Assembly (NCBI RefSeq): GCF_963678635.1
Contig: NC_087065.1
Span: 52,331,858-52,395,857, forward strand
Direction: 5' to 3'
DNA from: Symsagittifera roscoffensis
Lineage: Eukaryota; Xenacoelomorpha; Acoela; Convolutidae
DNA: 64,000 nt
Shown: positions 9,751 through 19,600 of the stretch, in pieces
Layout: every line of letters begins with the position of its first letter
How positions within the stretch are numbered: the stretch's first letter is position 1
The notes under the pieces: model-generated
The model's input: only the letters and a program-made list of their open reading frames with translations
What the model was told of the DNA's origin: nothing
Database searches by the model: none
Position numbers and translations under genes: made by a program

Positions 9751-12340
9751 TTAAAGTTAATTGTATTCAAAGTTGTCAAAGTTCTTATTTTTTTTGATGC
9801 ATACAAAAAATCTTCCAGTTCAACCGTGGTTATGCTTTTATTTATTTGCGCAGCAACCGGTTATCAATACTATTTGCACAGAAACTGGCTATCCTTTTTT
9901 TCTGGTTGAGATTATTGTCGTGTATCAAGACAACCCTTTTTGGTGGAATCCTAAAACTAAAATCACATAGAGATACCTTAGCATCAATTTTAAATTTTTT
10001 AAAATCAGTTTTTTTAACAATTATACCTTATATTATGCCTAAACAATTATGCTTTGGTGTTTTTCGAAACATTGCCGGCAAAGTTATCAGAAACAAGTTT
10101 TAAATATAATAATTTTGCCGGCAATGTTTAAAGAATTCCATTTCGAAATTACCAGCTGTGATTTTGCGTAATTTTGATGCTATTGATTTCAATTTGGCAT
10201 CAAAAATGTTCAGAAAGAGCATTTGCTGACTAAGTCTGAATAAATATGCTCTCTTTGTGATATGGAGAGATTAACAGTAAATACCCCTAGTATTGATTCT
10301 AGTTATATATTTTTTCTTTGGTTATGTTCAGGCATCGAAACACCTTTTTTCGTGTATTCTGTTCTTATCACAATCACATTAAGACTTTGCTCCCTTAATG
10401 ATAACGCATCAAAAGTCTTTAAATAAAAAAGTTTTGACTTCACAATTATTTTTCGAAGGCATATGTCGGTCATTGTAAGCGCTTATTAGACGTAGCTGTT
10501 TTTGAAGCCTGTCCTCAATCTTATAGGCTTTGAAGCTAGGCAGTCAAGTTTATTTTTTGTGTTATTCACAAATTTCTTTTGACGCAAAACGGTATTGATT
10601 ACTATTATTCATTTAAATTGAGCTTAGTGATGCAGATTGCATTCTAAGAGCTTACGCCATTTCTTAAGCCAATTACTAAAAGCTCCTATTTTAGCGGTCA
10701 AATAAAATTTCATCTTTTCCATTCAAAAAATTTCAGAGCTGTTTCAGTTTACTACGTTGCAATTCCAATCGAGTGGATATTTTAGCCGAGCGTGTCTAAA
10801 TTTTTTAAAGCGCTTTGTGTTTTTACCATTGTTAGCTCAGCTATCTACATGTGGTATATAGCTGAGAAAAAGCAAGGACAAGTTATACCATTTACCATGG
10901 TACGTGATCAGTTGGACGACAAATACAGAGCCGATTGCTGATTCGAAACATGACTGAAAGTGCTATTTCGGGTATGAGTCAATGATGTGTTTTAAACTAA
11001 ACAAATGGAAAAAAAACAATGTGTTCTTTTCCGACTTTTTGTTCTTAGATTAGTTTTAGTTTCAAAGAGAAACTTAACTCAAGATGTGTTTCCATTTGGC
11101 GGTGATGTTTCTTGAATGCTGCACACTAAGTACGAATCCTTAATAATCACTCGAAAAATTAATTCAGATGTAACCATGCTTAACATTTGAGTCGAGCTCG
11201 AAAAAAAAAGCATTTGCTGACTAAGTCTGAATAAATATGCTCTCATGTGTTTATTTCCAACATTCGTGGTTCCCTTTTTTGTTTATTCAGGCTGAAAATT
11301 ATCTTTTTTGAACAAATACAAAAGAGAACTAGTTTCTGGTGCCGTCAATTTTGACGACCTAAAGAAGTTGCAGCTTCTTCACATTGACAAGCGGAAAGGT
11401 AAGCTGATCAATCGAATCAATTTCGACATCCACATCCTGAGCTCCCCATTGAGGGGTTCATAAAGGTTTATACACCTCGCTCGGTTTTCATAATTTTGAT
11501 AATTATTCGGCCAAAAATGAACAGAAGTGTTTTTTTTTAGGGAGGGGGAGGTTGGGAGTTGGTAACTTGCATGCAATTGCAATCACCTGTTTGAAAGAAA
11601 AAAACAACGTCTTAATGACTGAAAATCTACTGCAGACGCACATAACTGGTGGAATATTTTCATTTTTTCTCTGCGAGTCAGCACCTTTTTTTGACGGGTC
11701 TGATTATAAAAGTGCTTTTCAGGCAAAAAGTGGCTCCAATGCCAGCTCTGTCAATGAGCTTCTAAGTGTTTTGCGGGCAGTTTTTGTATGTCCAAACTGA
11801 ACCTTAAAAACTTGACTTTAACGTTTCAGCTAGTTCTAAGAAACATCAAGCAAAAAAATGGAGTTTGAAAAGACAAAAAAAAAAGAGTTGAATATGTGAA
11901 GATTTCAGCATTTATTTGAATGTTCAAAATGCTTCAAATTCATCATAGAAAACGATTGTTGAATCAAATATATAGGATTTGATTGCCTAATATCGATTAA
12001 ATGTATCTGTCTCGCACTTGCAGACTGAAAGAGCAGAATCGAAGCTCCATCTAAAAAACTTTTAAATAAAACAAAAAATTGCGTATCTCTTAAAGTTGTA
12101 ACTCAAGCCATATGCGGTTTTTACTGGAATTACTTTTTTGGCCGGTTGTTTTAAGTTGAAATGGATTTTATTTGAGGTGTCTAGCTCTGTTTGTTTTTTA
12201 ACATTTAAATCTCAGGCTGTTTTGCGTCCACGCAGGGTTAAAGCGGAATAAACCTGCAGGCAACTATAAACTGATAATTTTTTTCCCAATCATTTCGATC
12301 ATTATGCAATTTGTTATGTTTTTTACTCTTCCATATAGTG
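9751..12340. other. No gene seen; contains a duplicated 35-mer
   Basis: AT-rich noncoding sequence. The only structure noticed is a 35-bp identity between 10,219-10,253 and 11,210-11,244, starting 'gcatttgctgactaagtc'. No coding frame with family resemblance was found. Confidence 0.4.
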
Positions 12341-12348
12341 CCATAAAG

Positions 12349-12420
12349 TGGTTGGCTTGGAGGGTAACGTGTCTGACTGTTGAGCGGAAAGCCAGCACTG
12401 AGATCCAAGTGGATGTCACT
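12349..12420 (+). ncRNA. tRNA-like sequence (possible SINE head or tRNA pseudogene)
   Basis: The stretch has an A-box-like segment (tggcttggagggtaacg). It then has a cloverleaf-like middle with 'gactgttgagc' and a small inverted pair CACT/AGTG in T-arm position. The B box is poor. The A-box part resembles the tRNA-like sequence at 13,411 (both 'ttgg.ctggaggtaac'), which suggests a related short Pol III-type element and not a functional tRNA. Confidence 0.25.
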
Positions 12421-12626
12421 TTCATTGGAGAGACTCTCACTTAGATCTAATCAGAAGAGCCATTAGATGAATGCAAATAAAGAAACGCAAAGAATCCCGA
12501 TCTTACTAATTCGCTTTTAAATATTGCTTCATCTTTTTATTTGTTTCCATTTATTTTTAGAAAAACTGCCTTATTTTTGAGGGAAATTTAGTTTTACACT
12601 TTAACATACCTAAAGCCGTCATTATT

Positions 12627-13170
12627 GTTCCGACTTTCGATACGAAAGTAACGGAATATTTGTGCTCGAGGTGGGTTTTTTTTTCTTCAGACAAATTTCG
12701 ACTTTTAAACTAGCCATTTTTGACGGAGTTTTTTTATATAATTCAAAAGGTATTGTTGTCCTGAGCTTAAATTTGAAAAGATATTTCACCTGTGATCATT
12801 TTTCCTAAAGTTATGAGGGTTTAAAGATTGCCATTTTGGCCATTTTGACCAATTTGGGACAATTAACGCGCGATCTATTTCGCGCTATTAACGCGTAAGC
12901 GGAGAGTTAATCCGTCTTAGAAACTTCTCCAAGTTGGTTGAAGGAAGCTTATTTGCCATAATTGATTTGTTACAAGGAGCGAAATCTATCTTTTTGTACT
13001 TTTTATGGCGTGTGGGGGGATGGTTTTCATAAAAAAATTTCATATTTTAGAAAAAAAAATTCCTTTTATTTTATTTCATTTAATTTTTTTATGTTATTAC
13101 TGCTGCTCCATAAACCTTAAAAGGCAGTCAGAACATTCAGGGCTTTGCCCTGATACGAGCAGTTTTGTTC
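12627..13170 (+). repeat. Uninterrupted copy of the ~550-bp dispersed repeat (empty site)
   Basis: Highly similar to 5412-5664 joined to 9451-9750. It carries a single 'caattaacgcgcga' where the other copy contains the LINE, so it is a natural pre-integration reference. It ends with the hairpin cagggctttgccctg. No coding frame. Confidence 0.85.
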
Positions 13171-13410
13171 TTGATTTAGATTTAACGGTAAAAATTCTTC
13201 TGTGTCCTCTTTTTTAAACTCTATTATTTCTTGATTTCTGAATTTACCTTGTTTTGTTCCGAATAATCTTCACCCCTACGATAAGCAAAGGTATTGCTAT
13301 CGGGTAGAATACTTTTTTTCCCGTAACTAACTTTGTTCACAGAATGGTCAAAATTAGAAATGGTCATTTTAGACTCAATTCATAGAAAAAATTCATGTTT
13401 TTGTGCATTT

Positions 13411-13480
13411 GCGTTCCACTTGGTCTGGAGGTAACCAATACGCCTGGGACGGCAAAGTCTTGGGTTCTAACTTGACACGC
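13411..13480 (+). ncRNA. tRNA-like sequence, degenerate
   Basis: A 70-base stretch of tRNA length. The ends GCGT and ACGC can pair. It has an A-box-like 'ttggtctggaggtaacc', a central loop CTGGGAC that would place GGG in anticodon position, and a B-box-like 'gggttctaactt'. Stem pairing is imperfect, so a tRNA pseudogene or tRNA-derived SINE head is more likely than an active tRNA. Confidence 0.3.
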
Positions 13481-13599
13481 GCTGTTTTTTTTCAAACGGG
13501 AATTATTCAATTTCAAAAAATTGTCGGCTTACTATTTCTGTGCTTGTGTTTTGTCGGCTTAGTTGACACATCTAGGAATTTTTTACCTTCCCCTCTGGA

Positions 13600-13834
13600 T
13601 TGCTGAAAATGCTAAAAAATCGTAACAGAACTTATAGTTTTTCATAACAACATTTTTTCGGATTTTTCCCCTTTTGTTCCGCTTGATAGCTCTCGGCCTA
13701 TATAAAATCAGCCTTCAAAAATGCTGAAAATGCTAAAAAATCGTAACAGAACTTATAGTTTTTCATAACAACATTTTTTCGGATTTTTTCCCTTTTGTTC
13801 CGCTTGATAGCTCTCGGCCTATATAAAATCAGGA
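13600..13834 (+). repeat. Tandem pair of a ~121-bp unit
   Basis: Two almost identical copies (about 13,600-13,712 and 13,721-13,834). Each runs from 'tgctgaaaatgctaaaaaat' through 'catttttttcgga' to 'cggcctatataaaatcag'. The only differences seen are single bases in a T/C run. Probably a recent local duplication. Confidence 0.85.
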
Positions 13835-14947
13835 CTATATTATATCGGCTTAGTGACCTCATTTTGTGTCAGTTGACGAGAAAAAAAAATTGTGCTCTGA
13901 TGGTAAGTGTGATTTAATAATTCATTTTGATCGAACTATTTTTTTCGACTTTTTCTATTTTTATTTCGACAGCGGCTTTCTTGATTTGTATCGCAAGTGG
14001 TGCGAAGCTCAACGTAGCCTCTGTGTTAATCTTGACAGCAATTGCCTATCCTGGTTCATCCGACCACATCCTTTAGGTGAGAACGAAGTATGGCGGAGGG
14101 TGTTTTTTTTCAGCTGATTTTGACAGGGCCAAGTGTGGTATTAAGTCAAACCCCTCAGCCGTGGTTAGGACTCATAAAAAATTCTTAAAGGCAACTCAAC
14201 GTCAAAAAAATTATCTGATTTTTTTTCTTTTTCAGAGGAAATTAAATAAAGGTTGTCAGGAATTTGGTTAAAGTGTGACATCCAAATGTAAGGTTATAGT
14301 CGCTATCGTTTATCCGTCATTCGTCATTTAATCAATTGGTTCTGCGCATTTAACACAACATTTTGCTCTTCTATTTCTTCAAACGCTTTATAGTATTGGT
14401 ACTAGTATCGCCAAGTAGCATAAACTAAAGTGCATATGTATCTAGCGCTAATCTTAAAAAGGTATTCTGTCGAATTCACTTTTCAAAATGATTTTTTCGG
14501 TTTAGTGTTGTCAATTTTTGAAAATTTTATTTTATTTTTTATGTGGTGTTCAAGCCCCCTGTTTCATTTGATAGGGTAATCCCTATGTCATTGAAGGGCC
14601 ACCATTCTCCGTTAGAAGACGGAGTACGTCCGCTTTTTTTATAGTCAATGCTTAAATATATTTAGCAGAGTAAGTTTGCTGTCGTCTCAGATGGCCTTTG
14701 AGGTCAATGTCATACGTTTTCATCCAAAGTTTTCTTCTACTTATACTGTTTTAAAGGTTCGGCTTTGACCTGTTTTCAAGAAGGACAGCATCTTACCTGT
14801 TTTTCAGTCGCTGAGATAAACAGGAAGCAAACGAGGGGAAAATTTGAATTTACCTAATCCCAAATTAGCTGTAATGTTATCTGAATGTTTTTTTGCTTTA
14901 GAAAGCTTGTGCAACACAGAACTGTTCAGTGTACCATGCATTAGGAG
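13835..14947. other. No gene seen
   Basis: AT-rich. Open frames at 13.9-14.3 kb lack ATG starts and family resemblance. It could hold the promoter or upstream exons of the phosphatase gene, but nothing in the sequence proves it. Confidence 0.3.
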
Positions 14948-15169
14948 ATGACCACAACCACAAACAAATTGTGCTGCCGCCATCTTATTGTCCTATGTCT
15001 GCTATTGGAAGTTATCTGTCCAACCAATTTGGCCCAATATCCTCTTTATAATTTTCCCCTCCTCCCCATACCCCTCAAAAATACTCTTTTGTTGTATTCG
15101 AACAGCATTATTGCAGAAAAATGCAGAAAAATTGATTACAGTTTGCAAACTGCTTTTTTGTGGTACTAA
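14948..15169 (+). CDS. Candidate small ORF with signal-peptide-like N-terminus
   Basis: An ATG-initiated frame of 73 codons. It begins with a Thr-rich head, then a Leu/Val/Ile core with cysteines (HLIVLCLLLEVIC) and a plausible cleavage region ending in L-A-Q. It lies 0.8 kb upstream of the membrane phosphatase on the same strand, so it could be a signal-peptide exon of a longer receptor isoform, but no convincing splice donor is evident. The phosphatase ATG is also preceded by in-frame stops after the nearest acceptor. Equally it may be chance. Confidence 0.2.
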   Translation: MTTTTNKLCCRHLIVLCLLLEVICPTNLAQYPLYNFPLLPIPLKNTLLLYSNSIIAEKCRKIDYSLQTAFLWY

Positions 15170-15760
15170 TTGACGCCTAAAAGTTATTGTAATTACTGCA
15201 AAAACTTGCACATCATTCTGCAGTGGCTTGCTCGAAAAAAATGAAAATCTCATAATTCAGGTTAACACAATGGTAACAATAATTTGTACAAAAACTTGCG
15301 CCTCTATTTAGAAACAAAATTTTTCCGACGATGTTTTAACAAGTTTGCCTCGTCACATTTTTATAATTCTGTTATCGTTATGTCATAGTCGTTTTTGTAA
15401 TTTTGTCATACCTTACATCGGAGTGTAAAAATTGTGCAAATTACTTCATCTTTTATTTTGTTCAAATCTAGGGCGTTTTGTTACGATCTGCTATCGTTTA
15501 TATCTGATCAAAGATTGAATAATTTTAACTATTGATATCTTTGAGGTTAGCACAGATATCGATTTGTCGCTATGTTACCACGAACCGAGAAGCAACCTCG
15601 TATTATAACGAAGCTTGAGCAAAATTTCATTTTCTCGTATTATTTGCTATAGCCTTTTTAACACTTGATGAACTTTGGAACCAAGTTCACAAAAGCGACT
15701 AAATTGACATCATACAGCTCATTTACTTTCATCCTTGTCTCTTAGTAAGTTTGACGAGTG

Positions 15761-17254
15761 ATGCCAGTTCACCGCACATTATCGACCGATCAAATCGTAC
15801 TAGCGGTTGTTTCTGCTGCCGTTGGTACCTTAATTATTATACTACTGGCTATTATATTCTACCTTCTTCGAACCAGAGCTTCGACATGTACGAAACCGGC
15901 CGCTACAGATGAAGAGAAACGATATGTGCTGGACCTTAGCAAACCCAAACCACCGAACGGGGGATCTCTGATTTCCACTGTTATTTCCGAGGGAAAGCCT
16001 GGCTTCTATCCACACGGAGTAAGTCGCCAGGATCACCTCAACGTGCCACCGGGACAAATCAAACACAGCCGGGTGCATTCATTATCGGGTGGTCGCAGTA
16101 GTCCCTTTGTGAGGGAAAGCTCGGCATCTAGCTCTTCGATCCAAACTCCACGGGGTAGTAGTATCAAAGATAGAAGACCTTCGGGATCAGTGTCGCTAAC
16201 CTTGAGCATCCCATCATCTGCAAGTCAAGCATCAGTCGCTGGGGGTCCTCAGAAGTCCAGTTTTTCTGGGCGCAGCACGCCGTTGTCTAGGTCGAATTGC
16301 GATGCAGAAATTTTAATGAAAACCTCAAAACCCTTAACAGTCTCAGAACTCGACAATTTGGTGCAAAATTTGAATCTTTTGCCCGATTTGCCAGTAGAGT
16401 TTATGTCATTGCCTGCTAATCAGCAAGATCGCTCAGAAATACAAGGACTAGAAAAGCACAAAAATCGGCATGAGCAGATGTTGCCGAACAATAGCAGTCG
16501 GATCCGACTTAGTGGCAGCCGCTATAGGTCAGTGAGTTCTGGATATATCAATGCCAATTTTATCAGTGGCTTACAGAGAGAGCAACAGTTTATTGCTGCC
16601 CAAGGTCCCTTGCCTTCTACTTTAGAGGATTTCTGGTGGATGATCTGGCAGGAAAACGTGTCCATTGTAGTGATGCTGACAAAACTACGGGAGAGGAATA
16701 AAACCATGTGTGAAAAGTATTGGCCAATTACTAATGCAACATTTGGTGATATTGTAGTTAAATGTGAGTACAGTTTCAACCCCAAGTCGAAATATCAGCT
16801 AAATGGATTTCTCATAGCCGAGATGGAAAGTGCCAATCAACGGCACGTTCGCCAGTATTGCTACTCGGATTGGCCCGATAAAGAGGTCCCCGAGGACGCC
16901 TCGGCCCTATTCGCCATGATGGAGGCCATTACGAAACACCAACGTGAACAGAATAACGAGTCGTGTGAGACAAACTCGGTCTCTCCGACGCCTCCGGGTC
17001 CAATATTAGTCCACTGTTCTGCCGGAATCGGACGCACCGGGTGCTACATAGCTCTAATGTCGGCCATTGAAAAATATGAGACGGAAGGAAAAATCGATAT
17101 TTTGGGCACTGTGGCCAAATTGCGATTAGATCGAGGCGGAATGGTTCAAACGAAAGAGCAGTACGAGTTTATCCATAAGGCCTTACTTCAGTATATCAAA
17201 GAAAGCGAGTCAAAGCAAAGGAAATTTTTCACTGAAAGCGGCAAGGAACTGTGA
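15761..17254 (+). CDS. Membrane-anchored KIM-type protein tyrosine phosphatase (PTPRR/PTPN5/PTPN7-like)
   Basis: 497 aa from ATG 15761 (in-frame stops TAA 15746 and TGA 15752 lie upstream). Residues ~12-36 are a transmembrane helix, followed by an R-T-R stop-transfer. A Ser/Pro-rich linker carries RRPSGSVSLTL (138-148), which fits the kinase-interaction motif that docks ERK/p38; Ser141 sits in an RRxS context, the PKA site that switches docking in this family. The PTP domain (~190-490) has the substrate loop near 234-240, YINANFI (~262-268), the WPD loop (W371, D373), P-loop HCSAGIGRTG (418-427, catalytic Cys419, Arg425) and a Q-loop QTKEQY. It removes phosphate from MAP-kinase activation-loop tyrosine. 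Odd: the pTyr-loop Tyr (KNRY in relatives) is His237. The whole protein is one exon with no large ectodomain, so a retrogene or a short isoform is possible. An acceptor-like tctcttag ends at 15,745. Confidence 0.9.
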   Translation: MPVHRTLSTDQIVLAVVSAAVGTLIIILLAIIFYLLRTRASTCTKPAATDEEKRYVLDLSKPKPPNGGSLISTVISEGKPGFYPHGVSRQDHLNVPPGQIKHSRVHSLSGGRSSPFVRESSASSSSIQTPRGSSIKDRRPSGSVSLTLSIPSSASQASVAGGPQKSSFSGRSTPLSRSNCDAEILMKTSKPLTVSELDNLVQNLNLLPDLPVEFMSLPANQQDRSEIQGLEKHKNRHEQMLPNNSSRIRLSGSRYRSVSSGYINANFISGLQREQQFIAAQGPLPSTLEDFWWMIWQENVSIVVMLTKLRERNKTMCEKYWPITNATFGDIVVKCEYSFNPKSKYQLNGFLIAEMESANQRHVRQYCYSDWPDKEVPEDASALFAMMEAITKHQREQNNESCETNSVSPTPPGPILVHCSAGIGRTGCYIALMSAIEKYETEGKIDILGTVAKLRLDRGGMVQTKEQYEFIHKALLQYIKESESKQRKFFTESGKEL

Positions 17255-18095
17255 AGCTTTCAATGAGTCATTTTTGCTCTCGTTTATCAAATGCCCATTC
17301 TACGAAACGAATAGGCTGGAACTTTGCACGGCCCAAAATTCCGATCCCAGGAACTCAAAAATAACGGCGACTCTAGGTATCTTATTTAGATTTTCAAAAT
17401 ATATTCTGATTGAGAGTGATTTTTTTTTGTGAAATATCTGTCCGTCCATGTTTAGATTGAATTTATTCTTTGAATTGTTTTTATATTGTTCCGACGATTT
17501 GAAAAAAGGGTAGGAGCTTTGTATTCGGGTGTTTTTTTTCTTTTTTTTCTCCGCATAATCAGGTACCACAAATTTTCAATGGAATGAGTGGAGTGATATA
17601 TCATATTAAAGACCTTTCAGTCGTGATTCGAACGACATTTAAAAAATTTCTCAATATCGAGAAAAACCGGTTTGAAATTGTTGATTTTTGGTCTAATTAC
17701 GAGCGAGTAAGATGAGCGAGCAGGCTCATTTTGTTCTTCAACAAAAAAAGTTTATAACAAATAATTATCGGAATGGGTCGACTGATATCTCATATTAAAT
17801 CCCTTTTAATCCTGATTTGAACAATAAAATTTTTTCGAAAAGTTGTTCCAGTGTTGAGAAAAACCGTATTGAAATTTTTGAGTTTTAGTGCAATTTTGAA
17901 GGATTAAAGCAAGTTAGCAGGCTTATTACAGAAAAGCAAGCCATGAAATTTTACTCAAATTATTTTTTGAAGTTTTAAGCTCCATTTTTGGACTAAAAAA
18001 ATTTCAAAAATTCGAAGCAAAATCTGCAAAACATGAAAAAATAGTTTTTTTCTTATCATTTTTGTACAGAAATAGTTGCCCGGCTTACTTCTTTT
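17255..18095 (+). repeat. Downstream noncoding region with two diverged ~190-bp tandem units
   Basis: Units at about 17,580-17,730 and 17,770-17,905 share 'ggaatg.gt', 'gatat.tcatattaaa', 'gagaaaaaccg' and 'aggct.att' in the same order, with many substitutions. An AATAAA occurs at 17,823, too far from the phosphatase stop to assign with confidence. No gene seen. Confidence 0.5.
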
Positions 18096-18345
18096 ACCAG
18101 AGGCGGATCTATGACTTACTCGAGGGAGGGGGGGGGGGTGGCTTTTCAAAAAATTCGAAAATTTTGTGGACATTTTTTTAGGTCGACCAAATTGATTTTC
18201 CGAGCTCTCCCAAAGTACTAAAAAGACCCTGGGATGTCAAAATTTTCTGCGCCGCTGCCAAATTTTGAAAAACATGCCAAAAATGCGTTTTGAGGCACTT
18301 TTTGGAAAACTGTGACCAAAATCGCGTTTTTCCGGCGCATGTAGC
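18096..18345. repeat. One-ended copy of the short TIR element family
   Basis: Starts with the terminal motif accagaggcggatctatga, a G-run, then 'tttaggtcgacc', 'ttgattttccgagctctccc', 'gcgccgctgc' and 'ccggcgcatg'. This order matches the inner half of the 55.1-kb element. The other terminus is missing. Confidence 0.55.
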
Positions 18346-19600
18346 ATCTGATTTTTCACTAAGCATTGGTCTGAAAACACATGGTCTTCAAGGACATGTT
18401 AGGTGCTTGAGTACCAGAGAACTGCGTTCCTGGAAAATGCAAAACCCCACAACAATCATGTTTATTCTATCCCTATCCCATAACTGTCCTAGAAATAGAA
18501 ATTTCCGTATCACTTGGCCCTTTCCATTGATTTAATGTGGTTTCAAATTGTAAAAAGGAAAGAAAAAACAGAAACGCACCCGAAGACAAATTTCCTCCCT
18601 ATTTTAAGGGTCGAAACAACAGAAAAAAAAACTTAAATTGTTCGAATCACAAAAAACAGAGAATAATTGAACTATTCAGGCTCATGTGAATAACAGTGGC
18701 ACAACTGAGAGACTAAATATTTGCAGCAACATGAATTGTCTACAGATCATTCTCAAAGCACTCAACAGATGTCTACAGCTGCACTTGTGATAAAAACCCC
18801 TCTTTGGCACACTTCAAAGTGAAAAATCCTGATTAAAGCGTATCAATATAGGACTTAAAACTCAAGGAAAAAAAGGAACCGCCTTTCAAATGGGAGCAAC
18901 AAAATCAACAACAAAAACAAGTTAAATGGTGAACACAGATGTTTTTGTAGTATTAGTGAAGGGAGCATGATTTTTGAAGTACTAACAATGTTTTATTGAA
19001 GTATTTCTTTTGTCTTCATCTTCATTCAATCATCTTATGAAATTTTTGTAGGACCCAACTTCATGATGCGAAATTTGTATTTTGATTGCAATAAAAGATT
19101 AATAACTTCCAATTTGCAAATGAAGCACTTTCGTAAGGATACTCACAAAAAGTTCGCACTTCAACAATACGCAAAAATGGTAAGTAACACTTAACATAGA
19201 GTAAAATCTGTTTGTCAAACATTTTCATTTCCAACATCAAAATTCTCAGGGACTGTCCACCTCCTGAAAATTCATCTATATCTATCTCTACTCTATTTAA
19301 ATGCGTGCGACACGTATATTACCATGTTTAAAGTTTTTTTTTGCAACAGTTAAAGGCATAACGTATCTATGCGTGGTTAAGCGATATCGTATATTGCAAT
19401 GCGTGAGATTTTTTTCGATTTTCCAATTCGAATCTAGTGTTTTTTCTGCCGAAATTAATGTTAGCAACACAAAATTGAGATGCCGACAGAGTTTCCACAG
19501 CGGTTGCGAATATGATGTCCAATTGAGAATGCCCAAATCCTGTTAGTGTACAAGATAAGTCGATTTCTAAAAAATTTTCAAAGCTTTTCAGAAAACTCAA
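18346..19600. other. No gene seen
   Basis: AT-rich, no coding resemblance and no clear repeat. Confidence 0.3.

Noticed and set aside
15758-15760. GTG as start of the phosphatase
   Set aside because: A eukaryotic gene would use the ATG at 15761; in-frame stops lie just upstream.
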